DNA from: Glycomyces luteolus
Lineage (GTDB): Bacteria; Actinomycetota; Actinomycetes; Mycobacteriales; Micromonosporaceae
Reading direction: 5' to 3'
NCBI RefSeq assembly: GCF_027622875.1
Contig: NZ_JAPZVP010000019.1
Coordinates: forward strand, 42,761-106,760
Length of the DNA stretch: 64,000 bases
The stretch's first letter is position 1. Every line of letters begins with the position of its first letter. Below, one piece after another: positions 18,106-26,805 of the stretch. The notes under the pieces were generated by a model, which worked only from the letters and a program-made list of their open reading frames with translations, ran no database searches and was not told the origin of the DNA. The translations under genes and the position numbers were made by a program.

Positions 18106-19821
18106 ATGCCGACATCGGTAACGATGCCCGCTCTCGGTGAGTCGGTCACCGAGGGGACTGTCACCCAGTGGCTCAAGAAGGAAGGCGACACCGTCGAGGT
18201 CGACGAGCCGCTGCTCGAGGTCTCGACCGACAAGGTCGACACCGAGGTTCCTTCGCCCGTCGCGGGTGTGCTGCTGAAGATCGTGGTCCCCGAGGACACG
18301 GATGTCGAGGTCGGCGGCGAGCTGGCGATCATCGGCGACCCCTCCGAGGCGACCGGGGACGCCCCGGCGGCTCCGGCTCCGTCCCAGGAGCCGCAGCCTG
18401 AGCCCGAGCCCGAGCAGGCTCCGGCCGCTCAGGAGACCAAGCCCGCCGAGGCGCCCGCCGCTGCGGCCCCCGCTTCCGGCGGTGCGGCCGAGGGCACCGA
18501 GGTCCTGCTCCCCGAGCTGGGCGAGTCGGTCACCGAGGGCACCGTGACGTCTTGGCTCAAGGCCGTGGGCGACACCGTCGAGGTGGACGAGCCGCTGCTG
18601 GAGATCTCGACCGACAAGGTCGACACGGAGATCCCGTCCCCGGCCGCGGGCACGCTGCTGGAGATCCGGGTCGCCGAGGACGAGACCGCCGAGGTCGGTT
18701 CCGTGCTCGCGATCGTCGGCTCCGGTTCGACCGCCGCCGCCGCTCCGGCCCCGGCCGCCGAGCCGACCCCGACGGTGAAGTCCGAGCCCGAGCCGGAGCC
18801 CGCTCCCGTTCAGGCCGAGAGCACGCCGACGAAGCCGGCCCCGGCTGCTCCCGAGACCGCGCCCGCGCCTGCGGCTCCCGCCGCGACGAAGCCTTCGGGC
18901 TCCTACGTGACGCCGCTGGTGCGCAAGCTCGCCTCGGAGAACGGTGTGGACCTCGCCGAGGTCACCGGTTCCGGTGTGGGCGGTCGCATCCGCAAGGAGG
19001 ACGTCCAGGCCGTCATCGACGCAAAGAAGGCCCCGGAGCCCGCTCCGGCGGCTGCCGCCCCGGCCAAGGCCGCTCCGGCCCCGGCCGAGGTCAGCCCGCT
19101 GCGCGGCCGCACCGAGAAGATGAGCCGCCTGCGTCAGGCCGCCGCCAAGGCGCTGCTGAACTCGATGCAGTCCACGGCCCAGCTGACGACGGTGCGCGAA
19201 GTGGACGTCACGAAGGTGGCGAAGCTCCGGGCGGCCAAGAAGGACGAGTTCCTCGCCCGCCACGGCGTGAAGCTCTCCTTCCTGCCGTTCTTCTCGATCG
19301 CCGCGATCGAGGCGCTCCAGCAGTACCCGGTCGTCAACGCCTCCATGAACATGGAGGAGAAAACGATCACCTACCCGGACGCCGAGCACGTGGGCTTCGC
19401 GGTGGACACGCCGAAGGGCCTCATCGTCCCGGTCGTCAAGAACGCGGGCGACCTGAACATCCCGGGTCTGGCCAAGCGGATCGCCGAGATCGCCAAGAAG
19501 GCCCGCGACGGCGGCCTGGCGCCCGACGACCTGTTCGGCGCCACGTTCACCATCACCAACACCGGTTCGGTGGGCGCGCTGTTCGACACGCCGATCGTCC
19601 CGCTCGGACAGTCGGCGATCCTCGGCACCGCCGCGATCGTCAAGCGCCCCCGCGTGATCAACGACCCTGAACTGGGCGAGGTCATCGCGGTGCGCTCGGT
19701 CATGCACCTGACGCTGAGCTACGACCACCGCCTCATCGACGGCGCCGACGCGGCCCGCTACCTCGAAGCGGTGACGAAGCGGATCGAAGAGGGCAACTTC
19801 GAACACCAGCTGGGCCTGTAA
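18106..19821 (+). CDS. sucB: dihydrolipoamide acyltransferase (E2) with two lipoyl domains
   Basis: This is the E2 core of a 2-oxo-acid dehydrogenase. The 571-residue protein has a first lipoyl domain (Lys43 in STDKVDTE), a Pro/Ala/Glu linker and a second lipoyl domain (Lys171 in STDKVDTE). A second linker, an E3-binding domain near residue 267 ([17 protein letters not shown]) and the catalytic domain with the HxxxDG motif (His541, Asp545) follow. In Actinobacteria this gene is annotated as either sucB or dlaT, and the mycobacterial relative serves pyruvate dehydrogenase. The symbol therefore denotes the family, not a proven substrate. The poly-G patch starts 21 bp after the stop. Confidence 0.92.
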   Translation: MPTSVTMPALGESVTEGTVTQWLKKEGDTVEVDEPLLEVSTDKVDTEVPSPVAGVLLKIVVPEDTDVEVGGELAIIGDPSEATGDAPAAPAPSQEPQPEPEPEQAPAAQETKPAEAPAAAAPASGGAAEGTEVLLPELGESVTEGTVTSWLKAVGDTVEVDEPLLEISTDKVDTEIPSPAAGTLLEIRVAEDETAEVGSVLAIVGSGSTAAAAPAPAAEPTPTVKSEPEPEPAPVQAESTPTKPAPAAPETAPAPAAPAATKPSGSYVTPLVRKLASENGVDLAEVTGSGVGGRIRKEDVQAVIDAKKAPEPAPAAAAPAKAAPAPAEVSPLRGRTEKMSRLRQAAAKALLNSMQSTAQLTTVREVDVTKVAKLRAAKKDEFLARHGVKLSFLPFFSIAAIEALQQYPVVNASMNMEEKTITYPDAEHVGFAVDTPKGLIVPVVKNAGDLNIPGLAKRIAEIAKKARDGGLAPDDLFGATFTITNTGSVGALFDTPIVPLGQSAILGTAAIVKRPRVINDPELGEVIAVRSVMHLTLSYDHRLIDGADAARYLEAVTKRIEEGNFEHQLGL

Positions 19822-19842
19822 GGACAGTCGGAGACACCGGCA

Positions 19843-19966
19843 GGGGGGGGGGGGGGGGGGGGGCCGCCCCCCCCCCCCCCCGGGGACTCGACCACCACCC
19901 CGCACGGTGGCCGTGTACGCACTGGGGTACACCCGGGGGGGGCCGGGGGGGTATCTCCCCCCCCCG
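19843..19966. repeat. poly-G/poly-C homopolymer patch
   Basis: It holds 21 G (19843-19863), then CCG, then 15 C (19867-19881) and four G. A second group holds 8 G (19935-19942), 7 G (19945-19951) and 9 C (19957-19965). Both groups can fold into G/C hairpins. It is the only such patch in the window and fills much of the 287-bp gap 19822-20108, where no gene is seen. It may be a terminator region, a G-quadruplex-prone element or an assembly artefact. Confidence 0.85.
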
Positions 19967-20108
19967 CCCCTGCCGCTTGCAATAGCCACAGCCCTGCATG
20001 TGCAGGGGGCCACCACAAGTCGCGCCTTCTACCCGTAACCGGCAAAGCGTGTCCTCGTTGTTCCTACAACCCACCTTTTGTGACCCCACGCGGAAGTTAG
20101 GAACTCGA

Positions 20109-20540
20109 ATGTCGATCGAGTACAACGAACTCCTCGCCATGTTGATGGAGACACGCCCCGAATTCGCGACCGAGCTGTACAACTGGACCGACGGCCCCGA
20201 CCTTCCCGACTACGACGCGATCACCGTCTCCCGCAGGACGATCACTCTGCCCGAGCAGTCGAACCACCTCCGCGTCTGCGTCGCCGCGGCCTATTCCAAA
20301 GGCGGCGAACGGGTCGTCGCCCTCCTGTTCGACGCCGTGCTCGAGCCCGACCCCGCGCAGGCCGAGTCGTGGCTGCGGTTCATGACGGACGCGCAGCGGG
20401 CCCTGAGCTGCATGGTCGCGCTGGTGGTGCTGTGCCGGGACGAGGAGATGGCGGATTGGGCGCTCACCTACAGCGCTGTCGGCGACATCGGCTGCTATGT
20501 ACTGCCGGTGGTGATTCCCTCTTTGCTCGCGAACGCCTAG
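20109..20540 (+). CDS. N-terminal half of a PD-(D/E)XK-like (Rpn/transposase-associated) family protein, catalytic motif altered
   Basis: The 143-residue protein starts MSIEYNELLAMLMETRPEFATEL and has the strand-helix pattern of a large actinobacterial family of about 280-300 residues, related to Rpn-type nucleases: ERVVALLFDAVLEPDPAQAESW, then MVALVVLCRDEEMADWA. Remembered members carry an E-x-Q triad (VVxEVQ) where this one has LLFDAVL, so nuclease activity is doubtful. It stops after the first domain. A protein resembling the missing C-terminal helical part lies 2 kb away at 22615-22857 on the other strand. Family assignment is from pattern memory only. Confidence 0.55.
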   Translation: MSIEYNELLAMLMETRPEFATELYNWTDGPDLPDYDAITVSRRTITLPEQSNHLRVCVAAAYSKGGERVVALLFDAVLEPDPAQAESWLRFMTDAQRALSCMVALVVLCRDEEMADWALTYSAVGDIGCYVLPVVIPSLLANA

Positions 20541-20641
20541 AATGGAACCCGGCCCTCGCCGCCGTCCCCACCACGGCAGCGAGGGCCGCTCGCACGCCTA
20601 AACCGATTGCGTCCCTCGCCGCTCCCCTCCACACTCAACCC

Positions 20642-21613
20642 ATGTCCCGATTCGGACCCACGGTCCCTTACGACGCCACCGCCGTCCGCGACACCTGGCC
20701 CACGCTCCCCGCGTACGTCCAGGAGCGCATCATCGCCGAGCTCGGCGGCAAGCCCGCCGACATCCGCATGGCCGGCGGCGGCTTCAGCGGCGCCTTCGCC
20801 GCCCGCATCCGAGCCGAGTCCGGGACCGAGCTCTTCGTCAAGGCCGCAGGCAGCAAAAGGTCTTTCAGCCTCCACGCCTGCCGCCAAGAGGCCCGCGTCA
20901 ATCCGGCGCTCCCCCAAGGCGTCCCGGCGCCGCGCCTCGAATTCGCCGCCGACTTCGAAGACTGGATCGTCCTCGGCTTCGAAGCCGTCGACGGCCGCGC
21001 CCCGACGCTCCCAATGAGCTCCCGTGACCTCACCCTCATGCTTGACGCGTGGGCCGCAGCCGCCGCCGCACTCACCCCGGCTCCGCAGCAGCTGCTCGAC
21101 CTCGGCGTCAGCGCCGCCCCCATCGACGGCCACCTGCGCCAATTCACCGGCATCGCCGCGGGCGACATCGAGCCGTTCCCGCTCCCGCCCGCCTTCGAAG
21201 GCCGCATCGACGAACTCGCCGAGATCGAGCAGGACATCGAAGCGGCCCTGACCGCCGACTCGGTCATGCACTTCGACCTCCGCCCGGACAACATGATCGT
21301 CGGCGCCGACCAGGCCTGGATCTGCGACTGGAACTGGGTCCAGGTCCACTCGACCTGGTTCGACACCGCGTGCTTCCTCGTTGCGGCCCATGGGGACGGC
21401 CACGACGCCGACGCCCTCTTCTGGGCCCACCCCACCGCGGCGGGCGTCACCCCCGACGAGCTCGACACCGGGCTCGCCTCGATCACCGGCTACTACCTCA
21501 GCCGTTCCGTCGAACCGCCGTTCCCGGACGTGTCCCCGCACATGAGGGCCCACCAGCGCTGGAGCGGCCTGGCCGCCGCCGACTGGCTCGCCCAGCGGCG
21601 AGGCTGGACGTGA
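20642..21613 (+). CDS. APH-family phosphotransferase-like protein 1
   Basis: The 323-residue protein has the aminoglycoside/choline kinase fold. It shows a Gly-rich N-lobe (MAGGGFSGAFAARI), the N-lobe Lys (ELFVKAAGS), the catalytic loop MHFDLRPDNMIV (Brenner-type HxDxxxxN) and the metal-binding ICDWNW. It should phosphorylate a small molecule with ATP, substrate unknown. The ATG at 20642 is used because the family fold begins shortly after it. It overlaps the next gene by four bases (GTGA), and the two proteins are close paralogues (shared GGGF, ICDW and DGHDADxLFWAHPTA blocks). Confidence 0.78.
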   Translation: MSRFGPTVPYDATAVRDTWPTLPAYVQERIIAELGGKPADIRMAGGGFSGAFAARIRAESGTELFVKAAGSKRSFSLHACRQEARVNPALPQGVPAPRLEFAADFEDWIVLGFEAVDGRAPTLPMSSRDLTLMLDAWAAAAAALTPAPQQLLDLGVSAAPIDGHLRQFTGIAAGDIEPFPLPPAFEGRIDELAEIEQDIEAALTADSVMHFDLRPDNMIVGADQAWICDWNWVQVHSTWFDTACFLVAAHGDGHDADALFWAHPTAAGVTPDELDTGLASITGYYLSRSVEPPFPDVSPHMRAHQRWSGLAAADWLAQRRGWT

Positions 21614-22614
21614 CAGCCGCCCAGACGCCGACCTCGTCCGGACCCACGTCACTGGGACCGGCGGCGCGACTCGACTACGCCGCCACCGCGATCCGGCCCG
21701 CGTACGCGACGCTGCCCGCATCCGTGCGCGCCCGCATCAGCGCCGAACTCGGCGGCGAACCCCAGACGGTCTCGGTCGCGGGCGGCGGCTTCACCACCGG
21801 ATTCGCGGGCCGCCTCCGATCCGCGTCAGGTACCGAGCTCTTCATCAAAGCCGCAGGCCCGCTCACTCCCGAAGTCCGCGAAGCCTACCGAGACGAAGCC
21901 CGCATCACGGCCGCGCTGCCATCCGAGATTCCGGCCCCGGGCGTCCGCTTCCACGCCGACATGGACGGCTGGACCGTCACCGGATTCGAAGCGCTTCAAG
22001 GTGAACCGCTGACACTCCCCATGCGCACCGGGGCGCTCGGCCTCGTCCTCGACGCCTGGGCGACCGCCGCGGAAGCCCTCAACCCGCCTCCCCCGGCCCT
22101 CCTCGCGTGCGGCATCAAACCCAAGACCGCCGCGAACCTCAGCTTCTTTCAGAACGTCGCGAGTGGCGAGACCCCGCCGATCCCGCTGCCGCCGAAGCTC
22201 TCCGGGCGATGGGAGGAACTCGCGGCCATCGAGACCGGCACCGACCGAATCCTGGCCACCGGCCAGGTCTCCCACGGCGATCTGCGCCCCGACAACTGCT
22301 TCCTCGGCGACGGCCGGGCCTGGATCTGCGACTGGACCAAGCCGCGCTTTGTGCCGCCCTGGGTGGACACGGTGAACCTGCTGGTCGTCGCCAACGGCGA
22401 CGGCCACGACGCCGACCGTCTCTTCTGGGCTCATCCGACCGCTGACGGCGTCACCGGCGACGAACTCGACACCATGCTCGCCGCGATCACGGGCGCACTG
22501 CTGGCGGGCTGGAACGGCGCCCCCAGGTGGATCGTCTCCCCTGCGATCCACGCCCACATGCGCTGGGGGGCGCTTGCGGCGGCAGACTGGCTCGCGAACC
22601 GCCGCGGCTGGTGA
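21610..22614 (+). CDS. APH-family phosphotransferase-like protein 2 (tandem paralogue)
   Basis: This is a 334-residue APH-fold protein with AGGGFTTGFAGRL, ELFIKAAGP, the catalytic loop SHGDLRPDNCFL and ICDWTKP. It differs from its neighbour at the catalytic loop (HGD, the usual form, against HFD) and has Cys after the conserved Asn. The GTG start overlaps the upstream stop. Both copies keep the key Asp and Asn, so both may be active. The substrate is unknown, and an antibiotic-resistance role is not implied by sequence. Confidence 0.78.
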   Translation: MTAAQTPTSSGPTSLGPAARLDYAATAIRPAYATLPASVRARISAELGGEPQTVSVAGGGFTTGFAGRLRSASGTELFIKAAGPLTPEVREAYRDEARITAALPSEIPAPGVRFHADMDGWTVTGFEALQGEPLTLPMRTGALGLVLDAWATAAEALNPPPPALLACGIKPKTAANLSFFQNVASGETPPIPLPPKLSGRWEELAAIETGTDRILATGQVSHGDLRPDNCFLGDGRAWICDWTKPRFVPPWVDTVNLLVVANGDGHDADRLFWAHPTADGVTGDELDTMLAAITGALLAGWNGAPRWIVSPAIHAHMRWGALAAADWLANRRGW

Positions 22615-22857
22615 TCACTCCTCGCCGAACAGTTCCGATGCGCTCGATACGAACGGGGCCTTGAACAGCCACGACTCGATGAGCGTGTCATCGGTGCACG
22701 CCGCGAACCGCTCGCGTTCCTCCTCAGTGAGGCGCACCCCGTTCGCGTCGAGGAACGCGAGCACCGCCCTCACCAGTCTCGCCCTAGTCTCGACCCGGAC
22801 CGTTTCACGACCCGCGGCCCGAGCTTCGGCTCGGCGTTCAAGTGACAGGTTCCTCAT
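22615..22857 (-). CDS. small protein resembling the C-terminal tail of the Rpn-like family
   Basis: This 80-residue helical protein has the pattern RLVRAVLAFLDANGVRLTEEERERFAACTD, TLIESWL and a final SASELFGEE. This matches the remembered C-terminal segment of the PD-(D/E)XK/Rpn-like actinobacterial family (LL.VL.ARG..V....R.RI..CTDL..LE.W...A....S.DELF). It could be a free-standing tail or a remnant of a full gene. Its stop abuts that of the second APH-like gene, on the opposite strand. Confidence 0.6.
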   Translation of the reverse strand: MRNLSLERRAEARAAGRETVRVETRARLVRAVLAFLDANGVRLTEEERERFAACTDDTLIESWLFKAPFVSSASELFGEE

Positions 22858-22999
22858 GGCAACACGCTATGCGCTGGCAGACGCAGGCCCTGGAACCGCG
22901 AACCCGTGTCGCCTGCCGAGTTCTCGACAGGCACTACCACGATTCCATTATTCAGGAAATCGGTCCCATATAGTAAACGCGTCTCGGTAGAGTCCCCCC

Positions 23000-23815
23000 A
23001 TGGCGAAAGAGACTGCGACCTACATCCACGGCCACCACGAGTCGGTCCTGCGTTCGCACGCTTGGCGAACGGCGGAGAACTCGGCCGCGTACCTGCTGCC
23101 GGAGCTGCGGCCGGACAGCACGATTCTCGACATCGGCTGCGGCCCAGGCACCATCTCGGCAGACTTCGCCGCTCTCGTACCGGACGGCCATGTCACGGCG
23201 GTCGACTACGCACCGGCGATCGTCGAGCAGGCCGCGAAGGAAGCCGGGTCGCGGGAGCTCGGGAACATGACCTTCGGAGTGGCGGATGTCCACGATCTCC
23301 AGTACCCAGACGACAGTTTCGATGTGGTGCACGCCCATCAGGTTCTCCAACATGTGGGCGATCCAGTCCAGGCCTTGAGAGAGATGCGCCGCGTAACCAA
23401 GCCCGGCGGCGTGGTCGCAGCGCGCGACAGCGACTACCGGGCCTTCACATGGTTCCCAGAATCCGAAGGACTGACCGACTGGCTGGACCTCTACGAAGCG
23501 GTCGCGAGGGCCGGCGGAGGCGAACCGGACACGGGCCGCCGTTTGAAGTCCTGGGCGCTGCGAGCAGGATTCCCGGAGGAGTCGGTGAAGGCGACCTCGA
23601 GCACCTGGACCTTCAGCAACGAGCAGGACAGGTCTTGGTGGGGAGGCTTGTGGGCCGACCGAGCACTGCACTCCGACTTCGCAAAGCAGGCTGTTGAAGG
23701 TGGACATGGCACCCAGGAAGAGCTGCAAGCGATCTCGGAGGCATGGAAGACCTGGGGCAAGAACCCGGAAAGCTGGCTCATGATCCCCCACGGTGAGATC
23801 CTGGCAAAGGCCTGA
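23000..23815 (+). CDS. class I SAM-dependent methyltransferase
   Basis: The 271-residue protein has the Rossmann methyltransferase motifs ILDIGCGPGTISADFA (motif I), TAVDYAPAIVEQA (acidic motif II), FGVADVHDLQYPDDSFDVVHAHQVLQHV (motif IV/post) and MRRVTKPGGVVAARD. It resembles UbiE/arsenite-methyltransferase-like small-molecule methyltransferases. The substrate is unknown. It stands alone, with a terminator after it. Confidence 0.88.
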   Translation: MAKETATYIHGHHESVLRSHAWRTAENSAAYLLPELRPDSTILDIGCGPGTISADFAALVPDGHVTAVDYAPAIVEQAAKEAGSRELGNMTFGVADVHDLQYPDDSFDVVHAHQVLQHVGDPVQALREMRRVTKPGGVVAARDSDYRAFTWFPESEGLTDWLDLYEAVARAGGGEPDTGRRLKSWALRAGFPEESVKATSSTWTFSNEQDRSWWGGLWADRALHSDFAKQAVEGGHGTQEELQAISEAWKTWGKNPESWLMIPHGEILAKA

Positions 23816-23844
23816 CGGCAGGGAAGCCACGGCCGTAGCGACGA

Positions 23845-23896
23845 AGCCCGTGGGTCGGAAGGCAAAGCCTTCCGCCCCACAGGCTTTCGATTTTCA
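23845..23896 (+). terminator. rho-independent terminator after the methyltransferase gene
   Basis: A long interrupted stem consists of AAGCC, GTGGG and CGGAAGGC, an AAA loop, then GCCTTCCG, CCCAC and GGCTT. It is followed by TTCGATTTT. The three paired segments are separated by single mismatches. Confidence 0.75.
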
Positions 23897-24025
23897 GCGT
23901 GTGAACACCGGCTCAGATCAAGGTGCGCCGAGCATCACTCGAACAGCGAAACTGTCGGTGGTCGTCTCTACACTTTCCGCAACGGGCGCATCGTCCCGAC
24001 AACTGCACAACAACTGGAGGAACCG

Positions 24026-24316
24026 ATGTCCACACCCGAACTCGAGAACCTCGCCGAATCCATAACCGCGCTCGCAGGGGCCCGTGACCGAATCCCGCTC
24101 AATCACCTGCTCCGCGAGACCGCGCTGAACATCCTCATCCTGGCCCGCATCGCCTCGAACCGCCTAGACGATCGGCTCCGCCGCGAGGAGATCGAATCTG
24201 CTGCCGATCACCTCGTCACCCAACTCCGCCACGCCGCCTGGGAACTCCCGCCACCGCCGCCGATGGCACCGCCCTCGCCACCGGACCCGTCGCCACCGCC
24301 GCCACCCGCGCACTAG
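24026..24316 (+). CDS. small hypothetical protein with proline-rich tail
   Basis: The 96-residue protein has an N-terminal helical part of about 75 residues (HLLRETALNILILARIASNRLDDRL) and a C-terminal run of Pro with Ala/Ser. A strong GGAGG lies eight bases before the ATG, which supports real translation. No signal peptide is seen and no family is recognised. Confidence 0.6.
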   Translation: MSTPELENLAESITALAGARDRIPLNHLLRETALNILILARIASNRLDDRLRREEIESAADHLVTQLRHAAWELPPPPPMAPPSPPDPSPPPPPAH

Positions 24317-24350
24317 CCAGGCGCAAAAGGCCGTTCAGGGCGGCCGCGAC

Positions 24351-24875
24351 TCACTTCGTTCCGTTGATCCGGGTCGCGGCAGTCCACTGGAGCAGCCACT
24401 CCGGCACCTGCAGGTCGGCCGGGAATCCGCCGGCGAGCTTCTCGAGTTCATCGTGCTCCACCGATCCCCCGGACTTCTTGAGGAACCGGGTCCGCACGAA
24501 AGCCTGGGCGTACACGGTGTCGCCGACGCAGAAGTTCTGCTCGATGTATCCCCATCGCTCATCGAACCCGATCACCCGGGTCCGCAGCTCGAACCGCTGC
24601 CACGGCTGCAGCGACTTCCGGTAGGTGATGGTCTGCCCCGCCACAACGGGATACCAGCCCTGCTCCTTCATCTTCGCCCAGAACCCGGACCGCATCATCA
24701 GATCGATCCGACCGACGTCCATGATCGTCAAGTACCGCCCGTTGGTCATGTGCCCCAATGGATCAAGATCGGTCGGCACCACCCGGAACGGAGTCGCAGC
24801 CGTATCCCACAGACTCATCGCTTCGCGCCGCCGCAACCGCAGCCAGAGCAACAGGAGCCGAAAGTACAGGTTCAT
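24351..24875 (-). CDS. hotdog-fold acyl-CoA thioesterase-like protein
   Basis: The 174-residue protein shows VVPTDLDPLGHMTNGRYLTIMDVGRIDLM, the typical 4HBT-like hotdog helix region with the Asp and HMTNGRY catalytic area. GQTITYRKSLQPWQRFELRTRVIGFDERWGYIEQ follows. It likely hydrolyses acyl-CoA thioesters. The start is uncertain: MSLWDTAATPF, 19 residues in, is an alternative that would remove a hydrophobic/basic N-terminus. Confidence 0.78.
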   Translation of the reverse strand: MNLYFRLLLLWLRLRRREAMSLWDTAATPFRVVPTDLDPLGHMTNGRYLTIMDVGRIDLMMRSGFWAKMKEQGWYPVVAGQTITYRKSLQPWQRFELRTRVIGFDERWGYIEQNFCVGDTVYAQAFVRTRFLKKSGGSVEHDELEKLAGGFPADLQVPEWLLQWTAATRINGTK

Positions 24876-24954
24876 CAGACCACCACCCGGGCCTCAGCAG
24901 CCTCATCCCAAAGAAGCTTTGTTACCCGACAGTAGCATTCCATAGCGGTCAAGC

Positions 24955-25941
24955 TCAGGTACGTGCCACCGGCCAGCCGACGAAGGATCCGTTCGCTTCG
25001 TAGACGAGCGAGATCCCGACAGACTCGATGAGCTCTCGAAGGTCCGGCTTAGGCGCCTCGGGGAGCAGGATTGCCAACAGGGGCGATGGTTCGATGGAGC
25101 GGCGGTAATCGAAGAGCTGCCCGATAGCCATCCTCACCGAGTTTCTATCAGCTTTGCCCTTCGCTTCATACAAGACCTGTGCCGTGACATCGAACAGGTC
25201 AGTCTGGAAGCCTGACCGTTGACCGCGAGGACTGACGAACCACCGTTTGGCGACGTGTTGTTGCTTGCCAAGGAAGGCTTCAAAGCGGTCGACAAGCGCG
25301 CCCTCGCGTCGCTCGACTACAGCTTCGGCGGTGGCCTTGCGCAGGAATGCCTTCGCTGAGTTCTGTTCAAGCTCGATCAGTTTGCTAGTTGCTTCGTCGA
25401 TCGGATCAAGTAGGGGCCCGGGGTGGGTCTCGGTATACGTAGTCTCGATTGCTACCGGCATGTAGTCGATCGGTGGCCTCGCGATCTCTCCGACTGGCCG
25501 TAGCCGGAAGACGTAGACGTCTCGCTCACCATCACCGCCCTGGTCAGCGCGGAGAAAGTACGGCCTTGTCTGGTCGATCGCAAACTTGCCGACATACTGG
25601 TGGCGCTTCTTATCCCGCCCCGCGACCTTGCCGACCGCCCAAAACAGCAGAAGGTCTCGGTCTTCCTCTCGATGGTTGAGGATCGCGCTGTTCCCGTCGC
25701 TTAGCTTCTGTGTGCCCTGATCCCGTTGGCCTTCCCCGCTGTAATACGCAACGGTGCCAACCTCGTCCTCCTCAGCATCCAAGCTGTCGTGGTAGCCATG
25801 CCCTCTGCCTTTCGAGGGGTCCGCGTACAAGAGGACGAACGGGCCTCTCGATGCGCGAGCGATTCCCCGCATACGGCGGCCACCGAAGATTGCTTCTAGG
25901 TCGTCCCGGGTATAGATGCCTCCGAGCTGCAGCTGCTCCAT
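24955..25941 (-). CDS. SRA-like domain plus PD-(D/E)XK nuclease: candidate modification-dependent restriction enzyme
   Basis: The 328-residue protein has two parts. Residues about 5-160 (GGIYTRDDLEAIFGG...GGDGERDVYVFRLRP) resemble the ScoMcrA-type SRA base-recognition domain. Residues about 195-320 carry a PD-(D/E)XK core, with Asp in TDLFDVTAQV (about 248-251) followed by YEAKGKAD (Glu259, Lys261) and a helix AIGQLFDYRR. Known relatives (type IV McrA-like enzymes) cut DNA carrying modified bases. The ATG at 25941 is preferred; AAGGAGG abuts an upstream TTG and is 12 bases from this ATG. Base composition looks less GC-rich than in neighbours, hinting at transfer. Confidence 0.6.
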   Translation of the reverse strand: MEQLQLGGIYTRDDLEAIFGGRRMRGIARASRGPFVLLYADPSKGRGHGYHDSLDAEEDEVGTVAYYSGEGQRDQGTQKLSDGNSAILNHREEDRDLLLFWAVGKVAGRDKKRHQYVGKFAIDQTRPYFLRADQGGDGERDVYVFRLRPVGEIARPPIDYMPVAIETTYTETHPGPLLDPIDEATSKLIELEQNSAKAFLRKATAEAVVERREGALVDRFEAFLGKQQHVAKRWFVSPRGQRSGFQTDLFDVTAQVLYEAKGKADRNSVRMAIGQLFDYRRSIEPSPLLAILLPEAPKPDLRELIESVGISLVYEANGSFVGWPVART

Positions 25942-26109
25942 CTGATCTTGCAACCTCCTTGAGTGCCTTCATAAGCAGAGGCACCAGTCTAGATCCGCGG
26001 AATGCTCGTAAGGGTTCTTGAACGCCACGTCGCTTCCTGGCCAGCCGCCGGGGCGTCAGGCGAGTTGAGTTGGGGGTTCGAAGTGATCGAGGTGGAGGCT
26101 GTCTTGCAT

Positions 26110-26733
26110 GTGAGTCTGGATTTGAAGGTGCTGTACTTCGGTACTCCTGTGGTGCTGATCAGCAGTCGGAATGAGGACGGGTCGGCGAACCTGGCGCCGA
26201 TGTCGTCGGCTTGGTGGTTGGGGCAGTCGTGCATGCTCGGGTTGGGGAACCGGGCGAAGACCAGCGAGAACCTGCTTCGGGAGGGCGAGTGCGTGTTGAA
26301 CCTGGTGCCGTCGGGTCTGGTCGGGGCCGTTGATCTGCTGGCGCCGCTGACCGGGTCGAATCCCGTGCCGGAGCGGAAGGCCGCCAAGGGATATCGGTAC
26401 GAGCCCGACAAGTTCGGGGCCGCAGGGTTGACGCCTCAGGCGTCGGAGGTGGTCGGGGCGCCGCGGGTGCGGGAGTGCCCCGTCCAGCTCGAATGCCGGG
26501 TCGAGGGCGCTCATGCGTTCGGGGAGAACGCGAGGGCGTTCGAGGTGCGGGTGGAGCGGGCGCATGTCGAAGAGCGGCTGGTGATTCCGGGGACGGACTA
26601 TGTGGACCCGATCGGCTGGGATCCTCTGATCATGAAGTTCTGCGAGTTCTTCGGGGGCGGAACGAACATTCACGCCTCGGCGCTCGCCTCCGCTTGGCGT
26701 ATGCCGCATCAGGGGATGACAGCGGCTGGTTGA
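26110..26733 (+). CDS. flavin-reductase-like FMN-binding split-barrel protein
   Basis: About 207 residues with LDLKVLYFGTPVVLISSRNEDGSANLAPMSSAWWLGQSCMLGLG, the FMN-binding split-barrel pattern of flavoredoxin/flavin reductase-like proteins. ENLLREGECVLNLVP follows. It probably binds FMN and acts as a reductase or flavin carrier. The start is uncertain: the GTG at 26110 has GGAGG 11 bases upstream, and the GTG at 26083 is an alternative. It lies 72 bp before the FAD dehydrogenase gene, possibly one operon. Confidence 0.7.
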   Translation: MSLDLKVLYFGTPVVLISSRNEDGSANLAPMSSAWWLGQSCMLGLGNRAKTSENLLREGECVLNLVPSGLVGAVDLLAPLTGSNPVPERKAAKGYRYEPDKFGAAGLTPQASEVVGAPRVRECPVQLECRVEGAHAFGENARAFEVRVERAHVEERLVIPGTDYVDPIGWDPLIMKFCEFFGGGTNIHASALASAWRMPHQGMTAAG

Positions 26734-26805
26734 CGTGGGTCTCGGCTGCTGGTATATCTGCGCTACGCGCCAGTAGGCGTTGTATCTGCTGGGGAGGCGC
26801 GGGCG

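Noticed and set aside
19843..19966. Poly-G/poly-C runs as a normal rho-independent terminator of the E2 gene
   Set aside because: Run lengths far exceed those of the other terminators in the window and no T-tract follows; kept as an unexplained patch instead.
16783..20016. 1077-residue minus-strand open frame opposite lpdA and sucB, crossing the poly-G patch
   Set aside because: It is entirely antisense to two well-defined genes and has no family features.
20642..22614. Calling the APH-like pair aminoglycoside resistance genes
   Set aside because: The fold is shared by many small-molecule kinases, and no substrate-specific motif or resistance context is visible.
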